This document shows, piece by piece, positions 53,367 to 62,028 of a DNA stretch of 64,000 bases (position 1 is the first letter of the stretch; each line of letters opens with the position of its first letter). The translations under genes were made by a program, and so were the position numbers. Source of the stretch: Clostridia bacterium (GTDB lineage Bacteria > Bacillota > Clostridia > Oscillospirales > Acutalibacteraceae); NCBI GenBank assembly GCA_017517865.1, contig JAFWYB010000029.1:1-64000 (forward strand). Reading direction: 5' to 3'. Below the pieces are notes generated by a model. It was not told the DNA's origin, searched no databases, and worked only from the letters and a program-made list of their open reading frames with translations.

Positions 53367-55229
53367 ATGAGCTTTTTACCCGTTAACAGAAAGGAAGCCC
53401 TTGAAAGAGGCTGGGATGAGGTCGATTTTGTTTATGTAATAGGCGATGCCTACGTTGACCACCCGTCCTTCGGTCCCGCCATAATTTCCCGCGTGCTCGA
53501 ATATAACGGCTTTACTGTCGGTATTATTTCACAGCCCGACTGGAAGGATTGCAGTGACTTTACCGAGTACGGCAGACCCAGGCTCGGCTTCTTTGTTTCA
53601 TCGGGTAATATTGACTCTATGGTTGCTCACTATACTGCTTCAAAAAAGAAAAGAAGCGATGATGCTTATACACCGGGCGGAAAGGCGGGCGCCAGACCCG
53701 ACAGAGCGGTTATAGTTTACTGTAACAGAATAAGAGAGGCCTATGGTGATGTTCCCATTATTATAGGCGGTCTTGAGGCTTCACTCAGACGCTTTGCTCA
53801 TTACGACTATTGGGATGATAAAGTCCGCCGTTCAATCATATTTGACTCGCAGGCTGACCTTATTTCCTACGGTATGGGTGAAAAACAGACGGTGGAAATA
53901 GCAGAAAGGCTCAGAAACGGCGAAAGCATTTCGGATATTACCGATATTCGTGGTACCTGTTACGTTTGCGATGTAAAAGATACACCACTGACGGGTGCAG
54001 AGTGCCCTTCTTATGAGAATGTTGTTGCCAGCAAAAAGGAATATGCCGTTGCCTGCCGCATTCAGCAGGATGAGCAGGACCATATAAGAGGCAGGCTTAT
54101 CAAGCAGCGACACGGCAACAAAATGCTTGTTCAGAATCCTCCTATGCCTCCTCTGACAACTGAAGAGCTTGATGCAATCTATGCACTTCCTTATACGAGA
54201 AATTACCATCCCTCTTACGAGGCTCTCGGGGGAGTGCCGGGCATTGAAGAGGTCAAGTTTTCAATAACGCATAACAGAGGCTGCTTCGGAGGCTGTAATT
54301 TCTGCTCAATTGCACTTCATCAGGGCAGATATATAACCTCAAGAAGCAAGCAATCTCTTTTAAATGAAGCCGAGCTTCTTACGAAAATGCCCGACTTCAA
54401 GGGCTATATTCACGATGTGGGCGGTCCCACTGCCAATTTCAGACAGCCCTCCTGTGAAAAGCAGAAGAGCCTCGGTCTGTGCAAGGGTAAAAAATGTCTT
54501 GCACCGAAGGTTTGTCCTAATCTTGTTTCCGATCACACCGAATATGTTGATATTCTGCGCGGAATGAGGAACATAAAGGGCGTAAAAAAGGTGTTTATAC
54601 GCTCGGGTATCAGATATGACTATATGCTTAAAGATAGCGACGAAACCTTCTTCAAGGAGCTTATAAGGCATCATGTCAGCGGTCAGCTCAAGGTTGCTCC
54701 CGAGCACTGCTCGGCAATGGTGCTTGAGAAAATGGGAAAGCCGTATATTGATTCCTACATAAATTTCTCTAAGCGATATTTTGAACTCAGCAAAAGCGTC
54801 GGCAAAGAACAGTATCTTGTACCGTACCTTATGTCTTCTCATCCCGGTTCAAGACTTGAGGAAGCTATAGAGCTTGCTTGCTTCCTTAAAAAGAGAAATA
54901 TCCGTCCCGAACAGGTGCAGGATTTTTATCCGACTCCCGGAACGGTTTCAACCTGTATGTTTTATACCGGTCTCGACCCATATACGATGAAAGAGGTTTA
55001 TGTTGCAAAAACTCCCGAGGAAAAGGCAATGCAGCGTGCTCTTTTGCAGTATTATAACCCTGCTAATAAGCAGATGATTATAAAAGCACTCAAAAAGGCG
55101 GGCAGATACGATCTTATAGGTAAGGGCGAAAAGTGCCTCGTTAGTGATGACGGGTCCGCATACCGCAAGAACATTAAGTCAGACAGAAGGAAGGCGGGAA
55201 ACCAATATGGCAAGAAGAAAAAAAGATAA
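53367..55229 (+). CDS. YgiQ-family radical SAM protein
   Basis: A 620-residue protein of the UPF0313/YgiQ family. The N-terminal cobalamin-binding-like region opens FLPVNRKEALERGWDEVDFVY with GDAYVDHPSFG. The radical SAM cluster CxxxCxxC is in NRGCFGGCNFC near residue 315. A C-terminal region with QDFYPTPGTVSTCMFYTG follows. Members bind 4Fe-4S and SAM; the reaction has not been established to my knowledge. AAAGGAG precedes the ATG. The 3' end overlaps the next gene by 23 bp. Confidence 0.92.
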   Translation: MSFLPVNRKEALERGWDEVDFVYVIGDAYVDHPSFGPAIISRVLEYNGFTVGIISQPDWKDCSDFTEYGRPRLGFFVSSGNIDSMVAHYTASKKKRSDDAYTPGGKAGARPDRAVIVYCNRIREAYGDVPIIIGGLEASLRRFAHYDYWDDKVRRSIIFDSQADLISYGMGEKQTVEIAERLRNGESISDITDIRGTCYVCDVKDTPLTGAECPSYENVVASKKEYAVACRIQQDEQDHIRGRLIKQRHGNKMLVQNPPMPPLTTEELDAIYALPYTRNYHPSYEALGGVPGIEEVKFSITHNRGCFGGCNFCSIALHQGRYITSRSKQSLLNEAELLTKMPDFKGYIHDVGGPTANFRQPSCEKQKSLGLCKGKKCLAPKVCPNLVSDHTEYVDILRGMRNIKGVKKVFIRSGIRYDYMLKDSDETFFKELIRHHVSGQLKVAPEHCSAMVLEKMGKPYIDSYINFSKRYFELSKSVGKEQYLVPYLMSSHPGSRLEEAIELACFLKKRNIRPEQVQDFYPTPGTVSTCMFYTGLDPYTMKEVYVAKTPEEKAMQRALLQYYNPANKQMIIKALKKAGRYDLIGKGEKCLVSDDGSAYRKNIKSDRRKAGNQYGKKKKR

Positions 55230-56106
55230 GAAGTCTCTGCTTATATCTCTTATTGTTGTTATAATACTTGCTGTTTTCGCAACAAATTCGGAGGGCATTA
55301 TCCCTGAAAAAGGCGGATATACCTTGCCGGAGGGAAGTGCATATGTGCATTTTATTGATATCGGGCAGGGCTCAGCGACATTGGTTACCTGTGGCGATAA
55401 AACTATTCTTATTGATACGGGAGAAAAGGATTACAGCAGCACACTAATACGCTATATCAATTCCTGCGGAGTTGATAAGCTTGATTACGTTATTGCATCA
55501 CATCCCCACTCAGACCATATAGGTGGTATGGCGGATGTAATAAACAGCTTTTCAATCGGTACCTTTTTAATGCCCGAGCTAACCGAGCGCAATATCCCTG
55601 ATACAAGAGTATACGAAAGGATGATCGACGCTCTTGTTGAGAAAGAGGTTAATTCGGTCTATTCCGAATTCGGAGACAAATATACTCTTTGCGACGGAGT
55701 TACCTTTGAGTTTTTCGGCCCCTGTGAGCAGACAGACGACCTTAACAATATGTCAGCGATTGTAAAGCTCAGCGTTAACGGAACAGACTTTATGCTTCTT
55801 GCAGATGCCGAAAGGCAGGAGCTTTCTTCTGTATACGAGGCTTATCCTTATGCCGATTATAAGGCGGATGTGCTTGCTATGGGCCACCACGGCAGCAGCA
55901 CGTCAATTCATACCGCCTTTCTCAAGGCTGTTGACGCAGATGTTGCCGTAATCAGCTGCGGCAGAAACAATTCCTACGGTCATCCTCACAAAGAGGCACT
56001 TGACTATATAAACAATAATAAGCTTACGGCTTACAGAACAGACCTTGACGGTGATATCGTTTTTGAATGCGATGCCGACGGCTACAGGAGGTATGAGAAG
56101 AAGTGA
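55207..56106 (+). CDS. ComEC/Rec2-like metallo-beta-lactamase hydrolase, membrane anchored
   Basis: 299 residues from the ATG at 55207 (GGAAGGCGGG upstream; the longer frame from 55144 reads through the ygiQ gene). A basic start and one membrane helix (about 10-28) put the domain outside the cell. VHFIDIGQGSATLV, IASHPHSDHIGGM near 98 and GHHGSSTS near 222 are the metal motifs of the ComEC C-terminal nuclease-like family, here without the ComEC channel. Such stand-alone proteins are thought to act on phosphodiesters or nucleic acid outside the cell. It overlaps a DUF3006 gene, a frequent partner. Confidence 0.86.
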   Translation: MARRKKDKKSLLISLIVVIILAVFATNSEGIIPEKGGYTLPEGSAYVHFIDIGQGSATLVTCGDKTILIDTGEKDYSSTLIRYINSCGVDKLDYVIASHPHSDHIGGMADVINSFSIGTFLMPELTERNIPDTRVYERMIDALVEKEVNSVYSEFGDKYTLCDGVTFEFFGPCEQTDDLNNMSAIVKLSVNGTDFMLLADAERQELSSVYEAYPYADYKADVLAMGHHGSSTSIHTAFLKAVDADVAVISCGRNNSYGHPHKEALDYINNNKLTAYRTDLDGDIVFECDADGYRRYEKK

Positions 56107-56330
56107 GGCTTATTGTTGACAGAATTGAAGAGGGCATAGCCGTTCTTGAGAAGGAGGATCTTTCTCATATTGAAATCAGTATTGACGAGTTACCGCAGGG
56201 CACCTGCGAAGGTGCTGTACTGATTTTTGACGGTAAGTCTTACATTACGGATAGAGAGGAAGAGGCACAGAGAAAAACATCTGTTTTAAAAAAACAGCAG
56301 ATGCTATTTAAAAAGATAAAAAAAGATTAA
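56103..56330 (+). CDS. DUF3006 domain protein
   Basis: A 75-residue protein starting at a GTG that overlaps the stop codon of the metallo-hydrolase (GTGA). The first ~55 residues match the DUF3006 pattern: VDRIEEGIAVLE, then ISIDELPQGTCEGAVL. The Lys-rich tail may bind nucleic acid or simply be a charged end. DUF3006 genes often follow ComEC-like hydrolases; their function is unknown. GGAGGTATGAGAAGAA upstream serves as its SD. Confidence 0.85.
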   Translation: MRLIVDRIEEGIAVLEKEDLSHIEISIDELPQGTCEGAVLIFDGKSYITDREEEAQRKTSVLKKQQMLFKKIKKD

Positions 56331-56347
56331 AAATTTGAAAAAATCTC

Positions 56348-56376
56348 TTGCATTTAGCGTTTTGTTGTGATATACT
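56348..56376 (+). promoter_or_regulatory. Promoter of rpsB
   Basis: TTGCAT (56348-56353), 17-bp spacer, TATACT (56371-56376), about 110 bp before the start codon. Confidence 0.7.
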
Positions 56377-56379
56377 CTT

Positions 56380-56484
56380 CGAGATAACGCACGCACGGGG
56401 ATCAGTATGCCCGTTTCGCCTCATAAGAGGTGTGCATACTTACAGAACCTGCGGAGGTTAAAAAAACAAAAGGAGGACATTACA
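56380..56484 (+). promoter_or_regulatory. Structured 5' leader of rpsB
   Basis: The leader folds into a two-tier hairpin: GTATGC (56405-56410) with GCATAC (56434-56439), enclosing CCTC/GAGG around ATAA. A purine-rich SD (AGGAGG) follows near 56471. Ribosomal protein S2 leaders are often autoregulated by S2, so a feedback role is plausible but unproven here. Confidence 0.45.
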
Positions 56485-57213
56485 ATGTCAGTAGTATCAA
56501 TGAAACAGCTTCTTGAAGCAGGTGTGCATTTCGGCCACCAGACAAGAAGATGGAACCCGAAAATGGACAGATACATTTTCGCAGAAAGAAACGGAATTTA
56601 CATCATCGACCTTCAGAAAACAGTTAAGAAGCTTGAAGAAGCTTATGCTTTCGTTAAGGAAGTTTCTGAAAACGGCGGCGAAGTACTTTTCGTAGGTACA
56701 AAGAAGCAGGCTATGGATTCAGTTCGTGAGGAAGCAATCCGTTGCGGTATGCCTTATGTTAACGCTCGTTGGCTCGGCGGTATGCTCACAAACTATCAGA
56801 CAATCCAGAAGAGAATCAAGAGACTTGCTCAGCTCAAGGCAATGGAGCAGGACGGCACATTCAACCTTCTTCCCAAAAAGGAAGTTATCAAGCTCAACCT
56901 CGAAATTGAAAAGCTTGAGAAGTTTATGGGCGGTATCACAGAAATGAAGAAGCAGCCCGCTGCACTCTTTATCGTTGACCCCAGAAAAGAAAGAATTGCT
57001 GTTGCTGAAGCTCACAAGCTCGGTATCCCCATCGTTGCAATCGTAGATACAAACTGCGATCCTGACGAAGTTGATTACGTAATCCCCGGTAACGATGACG
57101 CTATCAGAGCTGTAAGACTTATTGCAGGTGCTATGGCTGATGCAGTTATCGAAGGCAGACAGGGCGAATCAAACGCTCCCGTTGCAGAAGCAACTGAAGA
57201 AGCTGCTGAATAA
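56485..57213 (+). CDS. rpsB: 30S ribosomal protein S2
   Basis: 242 residues from the ATG at 56485, with AGGAGG 8 bp upstream; the frame from 56407 starts inside the leader hairpin. The family opening [23 protein letters not shown] is recognisable in parts ([14 protein letters not shown]), with IDLQKTV, GTKKQA and a [10 protein letters not shown] ending. It binds the 30S head-platform junction. The C-terminus is acidic and Ala-rich, as usual. A hairpin separates it from tsf. Confidence 0.97.
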   Translation: MSVVSMKQLLEAGVHFGHQTRRWNPKMDRYIFAERNGIYIIDLQKTVKKLEEAYAFVKEVSENGGEVLFVGTKKQAMDSVREEAIRCGMPYVNARWLGGMLTNYQTIQKRIKRLAQLKAMEQDGTFNLLPKKEVIKLNLEIEKLEKFMGGITEMKKQPAALFIVDPRKERIAVAEAHKLGIPIVAIVDTNCDPDEVDYVIPGNDDAIRAVRLIAGAMADAVIEGRQGESNAPVAEATEEAAE

Positions 57214-57223
57214 TTTTGATTTT

Positions 57224-57258
57224 AAACCCCGTTATATTTCATTGACGGGGTTTCTTTA
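57224..57258 (+). terminator. Terminator or attenuator between rpsB and tsf
   Basis: AAACCCCGT (57224-57232) pairs with ACGGGGTTT (57245-57253), followed by CTTTAAAA. A short T-run suggests partial read-through into tsf. Confidence 0.65.
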
Positions 57259-57289
57259 AAATAATACTTATTTTTAGGAGGAATTTATT

Positions 57290-58393
57290 ATGGCATTTAC
57301 AGCTAAAGACGTACAGGCTCTTCGTGAGAAAACAGGCGTTGGTATGATGGATTGTAAGAAGGCTCTTGTTGAAACAGACGGTGATATCGACAAGGCTATA
57401 GATATTCTCAGAGAAAAGGGTCTTGCTTCTGCTGCTAAGAAGGCAAGCCGTGTTGCTGCTGAAGGCGTTGTTGCAGCTTATAACGATGCAAATGCAGGCG
57501 CACTTGTTGAAATCAACTGCGAAACAGACTTCGTTGCTAAGGGCGCTCCCTTTGTAGAGCTTGCTGCAAAGGTTGTTAAGACCGTTGTTGCTGCAAAGCC
57601 TGCAGACCTTGAAGCTCTTCTTGCAACAAAGGTTGTAGGTTCTGAAATGACTGTTGATGAGGAGGTTCAGGAAGTTTTCCTTGCTCTTCGTGAAAATATG
57701 AAGGTTCGCCGTTTTGCTCTCATCGAGGGTCATACAACATCATATATTCATGCAGGCGGTTCAGTTGGTGTTCTTGCTGCATTTGATGTTGACGATGCAA
57801 CAGCTGCTAACGATGAATTTATTGCAATGAGCAAGAATGTTGCTATGCAGATCGCAGCTATGAGCCCCGAATATCTCTCTAAGGCTGATATTTCAGAGGA
57901 AGAGTTTGCTAAGATGAAGTCAATCACAATCGACAGCGCTCTCAACAAGCCCGAATCACTTCCCGTTCCCATTCTCAACAGCCTTACAGAAGAGGCAATT
58001 TCTTCAAAGAAGTGGAGCGATGAGGATTCAGAAATCTTCAAGGGTCTTGATCAGAAGCAGAAGAAGAATTTCCCCAACTTCATTTCAAAGGAAGCTATGG
58101 CTACACTTGCAGAAATTGCAATTTCACATAAGGCTGAAATTGTTGAAAACAAGATCTTTACCGGTCTTGTTCAGGGTCGTCTTGCAAAGCAGGTTAAGGA
58201 AATTTGTCTTCTTGAGCAGACCTTTGTTCGTTCAGACCTTTTCGAAGGCGATGTAAACGGCTACATCAATTCAGTTGCTAAGGCTATCGGTGCAGATATC
58301 AAGCTCAAGAGCTTTGTTCGTTTCGCAAAGGGCGAAGGCATCGAAAAGAAGGTTGACGATTTCGCAGCTGAAATCGCATCAATGGTTAAATAA
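57290..58393 (+). CDS. tsf: Elongation factor Ts
   Basis: A 367-residue nucleotide exchange factor for EF-Tu. The UBA-like N-terminus (VQALREKTGVGMMDCKKAL), the TDFVA motif (INCETDFVAKG) near 78 and the C-terminal dimerisation part are clear. Bacterial EF-Ts is usually about 290-310 residues. The surplus lies between about 215 and 285, where SITIDSALNKPESLPVP through KNFPNFISKE has no counterpart I recall. AGGAGG precedes the ATG. Confidence 0.94.
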   Translation: MAFTAKDVQALREKTGVGMMDCKKALVETDGDIDKAIDILREKGLASAAKKASRVAAEGVVAAYNDANAGALVEINCETDFVAKGAPFVELAAKVVKTVVAAKPADLEALLATKVVGSEMTVDEEVQEVFLALRENMKVRRFALIEGHTTSYIHAGGSVGVLAAFDVDDATAANDEFIAMSKNVAMQIAAMSPEYLSKADISEEEFAKMKSITIDSALNKPESLPVPILNSLTEEAISSKKWSDEDSEIFKGLDQKQKKNFPNFISKEAMATLAEIAISHKAEIVENKIFTGLVQGRLAKQVKEICLLEQTFVRSDLFEGDVNGYINSVAKAIGADIKLKSFVRFAKGEGIEKKVDDFAAEIASMVK

Positions 58394-58403
58394 TCAAGCT
58401 TTA

Positions 58404-58432
58404 AAAATCCTCCCTGTATGGGAGGATTTTTT
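58404..58432 (+). terminator. Terminator of tsf
   Basis: AAATCCTCCC (58405-58414) pairs with GGGAGGATTT (58420-58429), followed by TTTT. Confidence 0.9.
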
Positions 58433-58433
58433 G

Positions 58434-58462
58434 TTGACTAAATTTCTGTTTAGTGGTATATT
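58434..58462 (+). promoter_or_regulatory. Promoter of the secreted protein gene
   Basis: TTGACT (58434-58439), 17-bp spacer, TATATT (58457-58462), 30 bp before the start codon. Confidence 0.7.
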
Positions 58463-58491
58463 CGTATTATATAAAAAAGGAGGATACTGTT

Positions 58492-59643
58492 ATGAAAAAA
58501 TCCCTTTCTGTTTTTTTAGCTATGTTGATGCTCTTTTCCGTCTTTGCATGGTCGGTTTCAGCATCAGACGGAAAAACAACAGCTGATTACCGTTATGAAA
58601 ATAAGTTCCGTTCCGCAAGAGCTTTTTATAACGATTTTGCCATTATTTCTGAGAAATATTGCCCCGTACCCGGTCTTGTAAACACAGATGTTGCCGGCGA
58701 TTCATGCAGTGCTATGACTCCTCAGGGTATATGTGTTACCGAGGATTATATCTTTATTTCAGCTTATTGTAACATAAAAAAGTACAAAACAGAGCTTGAG
58801 GAAAATAAGGATTACGGTACTAACTCAGAAAAGCTTGAAAGAGAAGCAGATCATAAAACACATAACTCTGTTATTTATATAATTGACCGAGAAAGTGGGG
58901 AGTACATAAAGAATATGGTTCTCCCTGATGCTAATCATGTTGGTGGTCTTGCAACGGATGGTAAGGTTATTTTTGTTGCAAAGAGCGCTGATAAGCAGGT
59001 AAGCGTTATTAAGCTAACTCAGGTAGAAAGGGTACTGAATACAAAATCCCTTTCTGTTAAAGTCAAATATGATTTTACTGTTGACTGTGGCTGTACTGCT
59101 TCATTTGTTACATACCACGACGGTTATCTCTGGGTTGGTGTTTTCAATGAAAAAAACAACGGCGAACTCAATGCTTTTACTGTAAACAGCAAAGATTATG
59201 AGCTTACTGAGAAATATTCACTTGAAATCCCTGCCAAGGCAAACGGAGCTTGTTTTACAGAAATCGACGGTGAAACCTGCCTTGCTGTCAATACATCATA
59301 CGGCAGAAAGAATGTTTCGCAGGTTTATCTTTTCTCTGTCAGCGACTATGCAACAGGGAAAATGGTTATTAATGAAAAATCCAGATATATAGCACCTCCT
59401 CTTATTCAGAACTGCTGTATTTATGACGGAAAGGTCTATAACATTTTTGAATCAGCAGCTTCCTGCTATAGTGAGGTTGAGGCTGATTTAGGGATGAAGT
59501 CAACAAGGTGTGCTGTTGACCGTGTATGTATTGGTGATGAGAATAAGCTTTTTAACTGGCATTGTGAAGAAAATATTTTTGCTTTGAGAATTAAAACCTT
59601 TATAAATGCTGTAAGTGAGTTCTTTTCTTCTCTTATAGGTTAA
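58492..59643 (+). CDS. Secreted beta-propeller-like protein, unknown
   Basis: 383 residues from the ATG at 58492 (AGGAGG upstream). A signal peptide spans residues 1-24 (FAWSVSASDG). The mature part has repeated short beta segments such as PQGICVTEDYIFISAY, HVGGLATDGKVIFVA and TYHDGYLWVGVF, with the spacing of propeller blades, but no named family is certain. It ends in a Phe-rich amphipathic tail (ALRIKTFINAVSEFFSSLIG), like other secreted proteins in this window. Possible role: binding or sensing at the surface. No enzyme motif was seen. Confidence 0.65.
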   Translation: MKKSLSVFLAMLMLFSVFAWSVSASDGKTTADYRYENKFRSARAFYNDFAIISEKYCPVPGLVNTDVAGDSCSAMTPQGICVTEDYIFISAYCNIKKYKTELEENKDYGTNSEKLEREADHKTHNSVIYIIDRESGEYIKNMVLPDANHVGGLATDGKVIFVAKSADKQVSVIKLTQVERVLNTKSLSVKVKYDFTVDCGCTASFVTYHDGYLWVGVFNEKNNGELNAFTVNSKDYELTEKYSLEIPAKANGACFTEIDGETCLAVNTSYGRKNVSQVYLFSVSDYATGKMVINEKSRYIAPPLIQNCCIYDGKVYNIFESAASCYSEVEADLGMKSTRCAVDRVCIGDENKLFNWHCEENIFALRIKTFINAVSEFFSSLIG

Positions 59644-59658
59644 AAATACAAATAAAAT

Positions 59659-59702
59659 ACCGCTGAACTTGTCTGAAAAGACTTGAACAGCGGTGTTTTT
59701 TG
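59659..59702 (+). terminator. Terminator of the secreted protein gene
   Basis: ACCGCTG (59659-59665) pairs with CAGCGGT (59688-59694), with an inner GTCT/AGAC pairing, followed by GTTTTTTG. Confidence 0.85.
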
Positions 59703-59760
59703 TTGTATAATCTCTAAGTTCGTTGTTTTTAAGATTGTAAATTCCGAACAAATATAAATT

Positions 59761-59832
59761 ATGCATTTTAATGTTTAAAATATACATAATAATGCATAAA
59801 ACTATTGACAAACATTAAATATAATGTATAAT
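59761..59832 (+). promoter_or_regulatory. Promoter and operator-like palindromes of the arg operon
   Basis: TTGACA (59805-59810), 16-bp spacer, TATAAT (59827-59832). The spacer holds the palindrome ACATTA-AATA-TAATGT (59812-59827). Upstream, ATGCATT (59761-59767) and AATGCAT (59791-59797) form a wider AT-rich inverted repeat. These positions fit ARG-box-type ArgR binding sites, which are AT-rich 18-bp palindromes; the identification is inferred. Confidence 0.6.
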
Positions 59833-59864
59833 AATCTAAGAATTGTGCATAAACGAGGTTTATT

Positions 59865-60791
59865 ATGATTAAGGTGTTTATTGATGGTCAGGCAGGTACA
59901 ACCGGTCTGCAGTTAAAAAATAAGCTTTCGGCTCACCCTTATGTTGAGCTTATTGAGATTGAAGAAAGCAAGCGAAAGGATGAGGCGGAGCGCAGTAAGC
60001 TCATGAATGAGGCTGATGTTGTTTTTCTTTGTCTGCCTGATGCGGCGGCTGTTGAGGCTGTGACGCTTGTCACAAACCCTGATACAGTTATAATTGATGC
60101 CAGCACAGCTCACAGAGTAAATGACGAGTGGACCTACGGCTTTTCTGAACTTTCATCTGACCACAAAGAGGCAATTTCAAAGTCAAAGCGCATAGCCAAT
60201 CCCGGTTGCCATGCTACCGGTTTTATTTCAATAGTGTATCCTCTTGTTGCAGGTGGAATTATGCCGAAAAACTATCCTGTAACCGCACACAGTATTACCG
60301 GATATAGCGGTGGCGGTAATAAAATGATAGGCGAGTATGAGGACGAAAACAGAGCTTCATTTTATAAATCACCCCGCCAGTACGGACTGACACAGAAGCA
60401 TAAGCATCTTCCTGAGATGAAAAAAATTACAGGTCTTGCTTTTGAGCCTGTTTTTAATCCGATAGTGAGTGATTTTTACTGCGGTATGGCTGTTTCTGTT
60501 CCTGTTTATACCGGTCTGCTTAACAGAAAGCTCAGTCTGTATGAGCTTAAAGAATATTATATAAGGTATTATCAGAACAGCAAGTTTATTTCTGTTCACA
60601 GCGGCCCTGAGGACGGTTTTTTGCCTGCCACCGGACTTGAGGGAACCAACAACCTCAGAATTTTTATATGCGGAAACGATGAACGAGTAACCGTCACTGC
60701 GGTATTTGACAATTTGGGTAAGGGTGCTTCATCGGCCGCAATACAGAATATGAATATCGCTATGGGCTTTGATGAAGCTACGGCGTTATAA
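59865..60791 (+). CDS. argC: N-acetyl-gamma-glutamyl-phosphate reductase (short type)
   Basis: A 308-residue NADPH enzyme of arginine synthesis; the third step. The N-terminal VFIDGQAGTTGLQL binds the cofactor, and the catalytic Cys is in NPGCHATG near residue 117. The length and the GQAGTTG opening fit the short ArgC type rather than the ~345-residue form. It is first in argC-argJ-argB-argD and is preceded by an arginine-type promoter. CGAGGT precedes the ATG. Confidence 0.94.
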   Translation: MIKVFIDGQAGTTGLQLKNKLSAHPYVELIEIEESKRKDEAERSKLMNEADVVFLCLPDAAAVEAVTLVTNPDTVIIDASTAHRVNDEWTYGFSELSSDHKEAISKSKRIANPGCHATGFISIVYPLVAGGIMPKNYPVTAHSITGYSGGGNKMIGEYEDENRASFYKSPRQYGLTQKHKHLPEMKKITGLAFEPVFNPIVSDFYCGMAVSVPVYTGLLNRKLSLYELKEYYIRYYQNSKFISVHSGPEDGFLPATGLEGTNNLRIFICGNDERVTVTAVFDNLGKGASSAAIQNMNIAMGFDEATAL

Positions 60792-60803
60792 GGAGGAATA
60801 GAT

Positions 60804-62018
60804 ATGACATATATAAACGGCGGCGTTACTGCTGCAAAAGGCTTTACAGCATCAGGTATTCACTGCGGTATAAGAAAAAATCAGACTAAAAAGGACCTCG
60901 CGATGATTAAAAGCGATGTCAGATGTAATGCGGCGGCTGTATATACTCAGAACAAGGTTTACGGTGCACCTATAACCGTAACAAGAGAGAATATCAGCGA
61001 CGGCTTCGCTCAGGCTGTGATTGTAAACAGCGGTAATGCTAATACCTGTAATGCTGACGGTGTTGAAAAGGCTGAAATGATGTGTGACATAGCCGCAAAA
61101 GCACTGGGTGTTGATAAGACCGACATTATTGTTGCATCTACCGGCGTTATCGGTATGACTCTTGATGTTACTCCCATTGCAGAAAGTGCTGATAAGCTTG
61201 CTTCGCAGATGAATCCCGATGGCGGCACCGATGCGGCTGAAGCTATTATGACAACTGATACAATTTCAAAAGAGGTTGCTGTTGAAATTGAACTCTCAGG
61301 TAAGACAGTAACAATCGGTGCCTGCTGCAAGGGTTCAGGTATGATTCATCCTAATATGGCTACAATGCTTTGCTTTATTACAACTGACTGTGCAATAAGC
61401 AGTGCTATGCTTCAGAAGGCTCTGTCTTCTGTTGTCAAGGATACTTTTAATATGATTTCCGTTGACGGTGACACATCTACAAATGATATGGTTTGTATAA
61501 TGGCTAACGGAAAGGCTGAAAACACTGTAATTACAGAAGAAAATGCAGATTACGAAAATTTCAGAGTTGCATTGTTTGCGCTTTCCGTAAAGCTTTCAAG
61601 GCTTATTGCCGGCGACGGCGAGGGTGCTCAGCGTCTTCTTGAATGTAAGGTAACGGGTGCACCTGCAGAAAAAACAGCAAAGGATATAGCCAAGAGCATC
61701 ATCTGTTCCTCACTGGTAAAAACCGCAATGTTCGGTTCTGATGCTAACTGGGGCAGAATTCTCTGCGCAATCGGCTATACACCGGGTGATTTTTATGTTG
61801 ACTGTATTGATGTTTATCTTTCTTCGCGCATGGGTACCGTAAAGGTCTGCGAAAAGGGCTTCGGCATTGAGTTCAGCGAAGATAAAGCTAAAGAAATTCT
61901 TCTTGAGGATGAAATAAACCTTCTTATTGAAATGAATCAGGGAGACTATGAGGCGACAGCATGGGGCTGTGATCTCACATATGATTATGTAAAAATAAAC
62001 GGAGATTACCGTACATAA
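60804..62018 (+). CDS. argJ: Bifunctional ornithine acetyltransferase / N-acetylglutamate synthase
   Basis: 404 residues. It transfers acetyl from N-acetylornithine to glutamate, and may also use acetyl-CoA. The self-cleavage site lies in HPNMATML near residue 180, between Ala and Thr, so Thr becomes the new nucleophile. GSGM just before it, DGDTSTND near 220 and a WG(C/R)I-type DANWGRIL near 315 are conserved. AGGAGG precedes the ATG, 12 bp after argC. This supports the cyclic (recycling) arginine route. Confidence 0.95.
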   Translation: MTYINGGVTAAKGFTASGIHCGIRKNQTKKDLAMIKSDVRCNAAAVYTQNKVYGAPITVTRENISDGFAQAVIVNSGNANTCNADGVEKAEMMCDIAAKALGVDKTDIIVASTGVIGMTLDVTPIAESADKLASQMNPDGGTDAAEAIMTTDTISKEVAVEIELSGKTVTIGACCKGSGMIHPNMATMLCFITTDCAISSAMLQKALSSVVKDTFNMISVDGDTSTNDMVCIMANGKAENTVITEENADYENFRVALFALSVKLSRLIAGDGEGAQRLLECKVTGAPAEKTAKDIAKSIICSSLVKTAMFGSDANWGRILCAIGYTPGDFYVDCIDVYLSSRMGTVKVCEKGFGIEFSEDKAKEILLEDEINLLIEMNQGDYEATAWGCDLTYDYVKINGDYRT

Positions 62019-62028
62019 GAGGTGCAAA

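Noticed and set aside
56407-56484. Extended start of rpsB
   Set aside because: The frame begins within the leader hairpin; MSVVSMKQ at 56485 has the SD and matches the family start.
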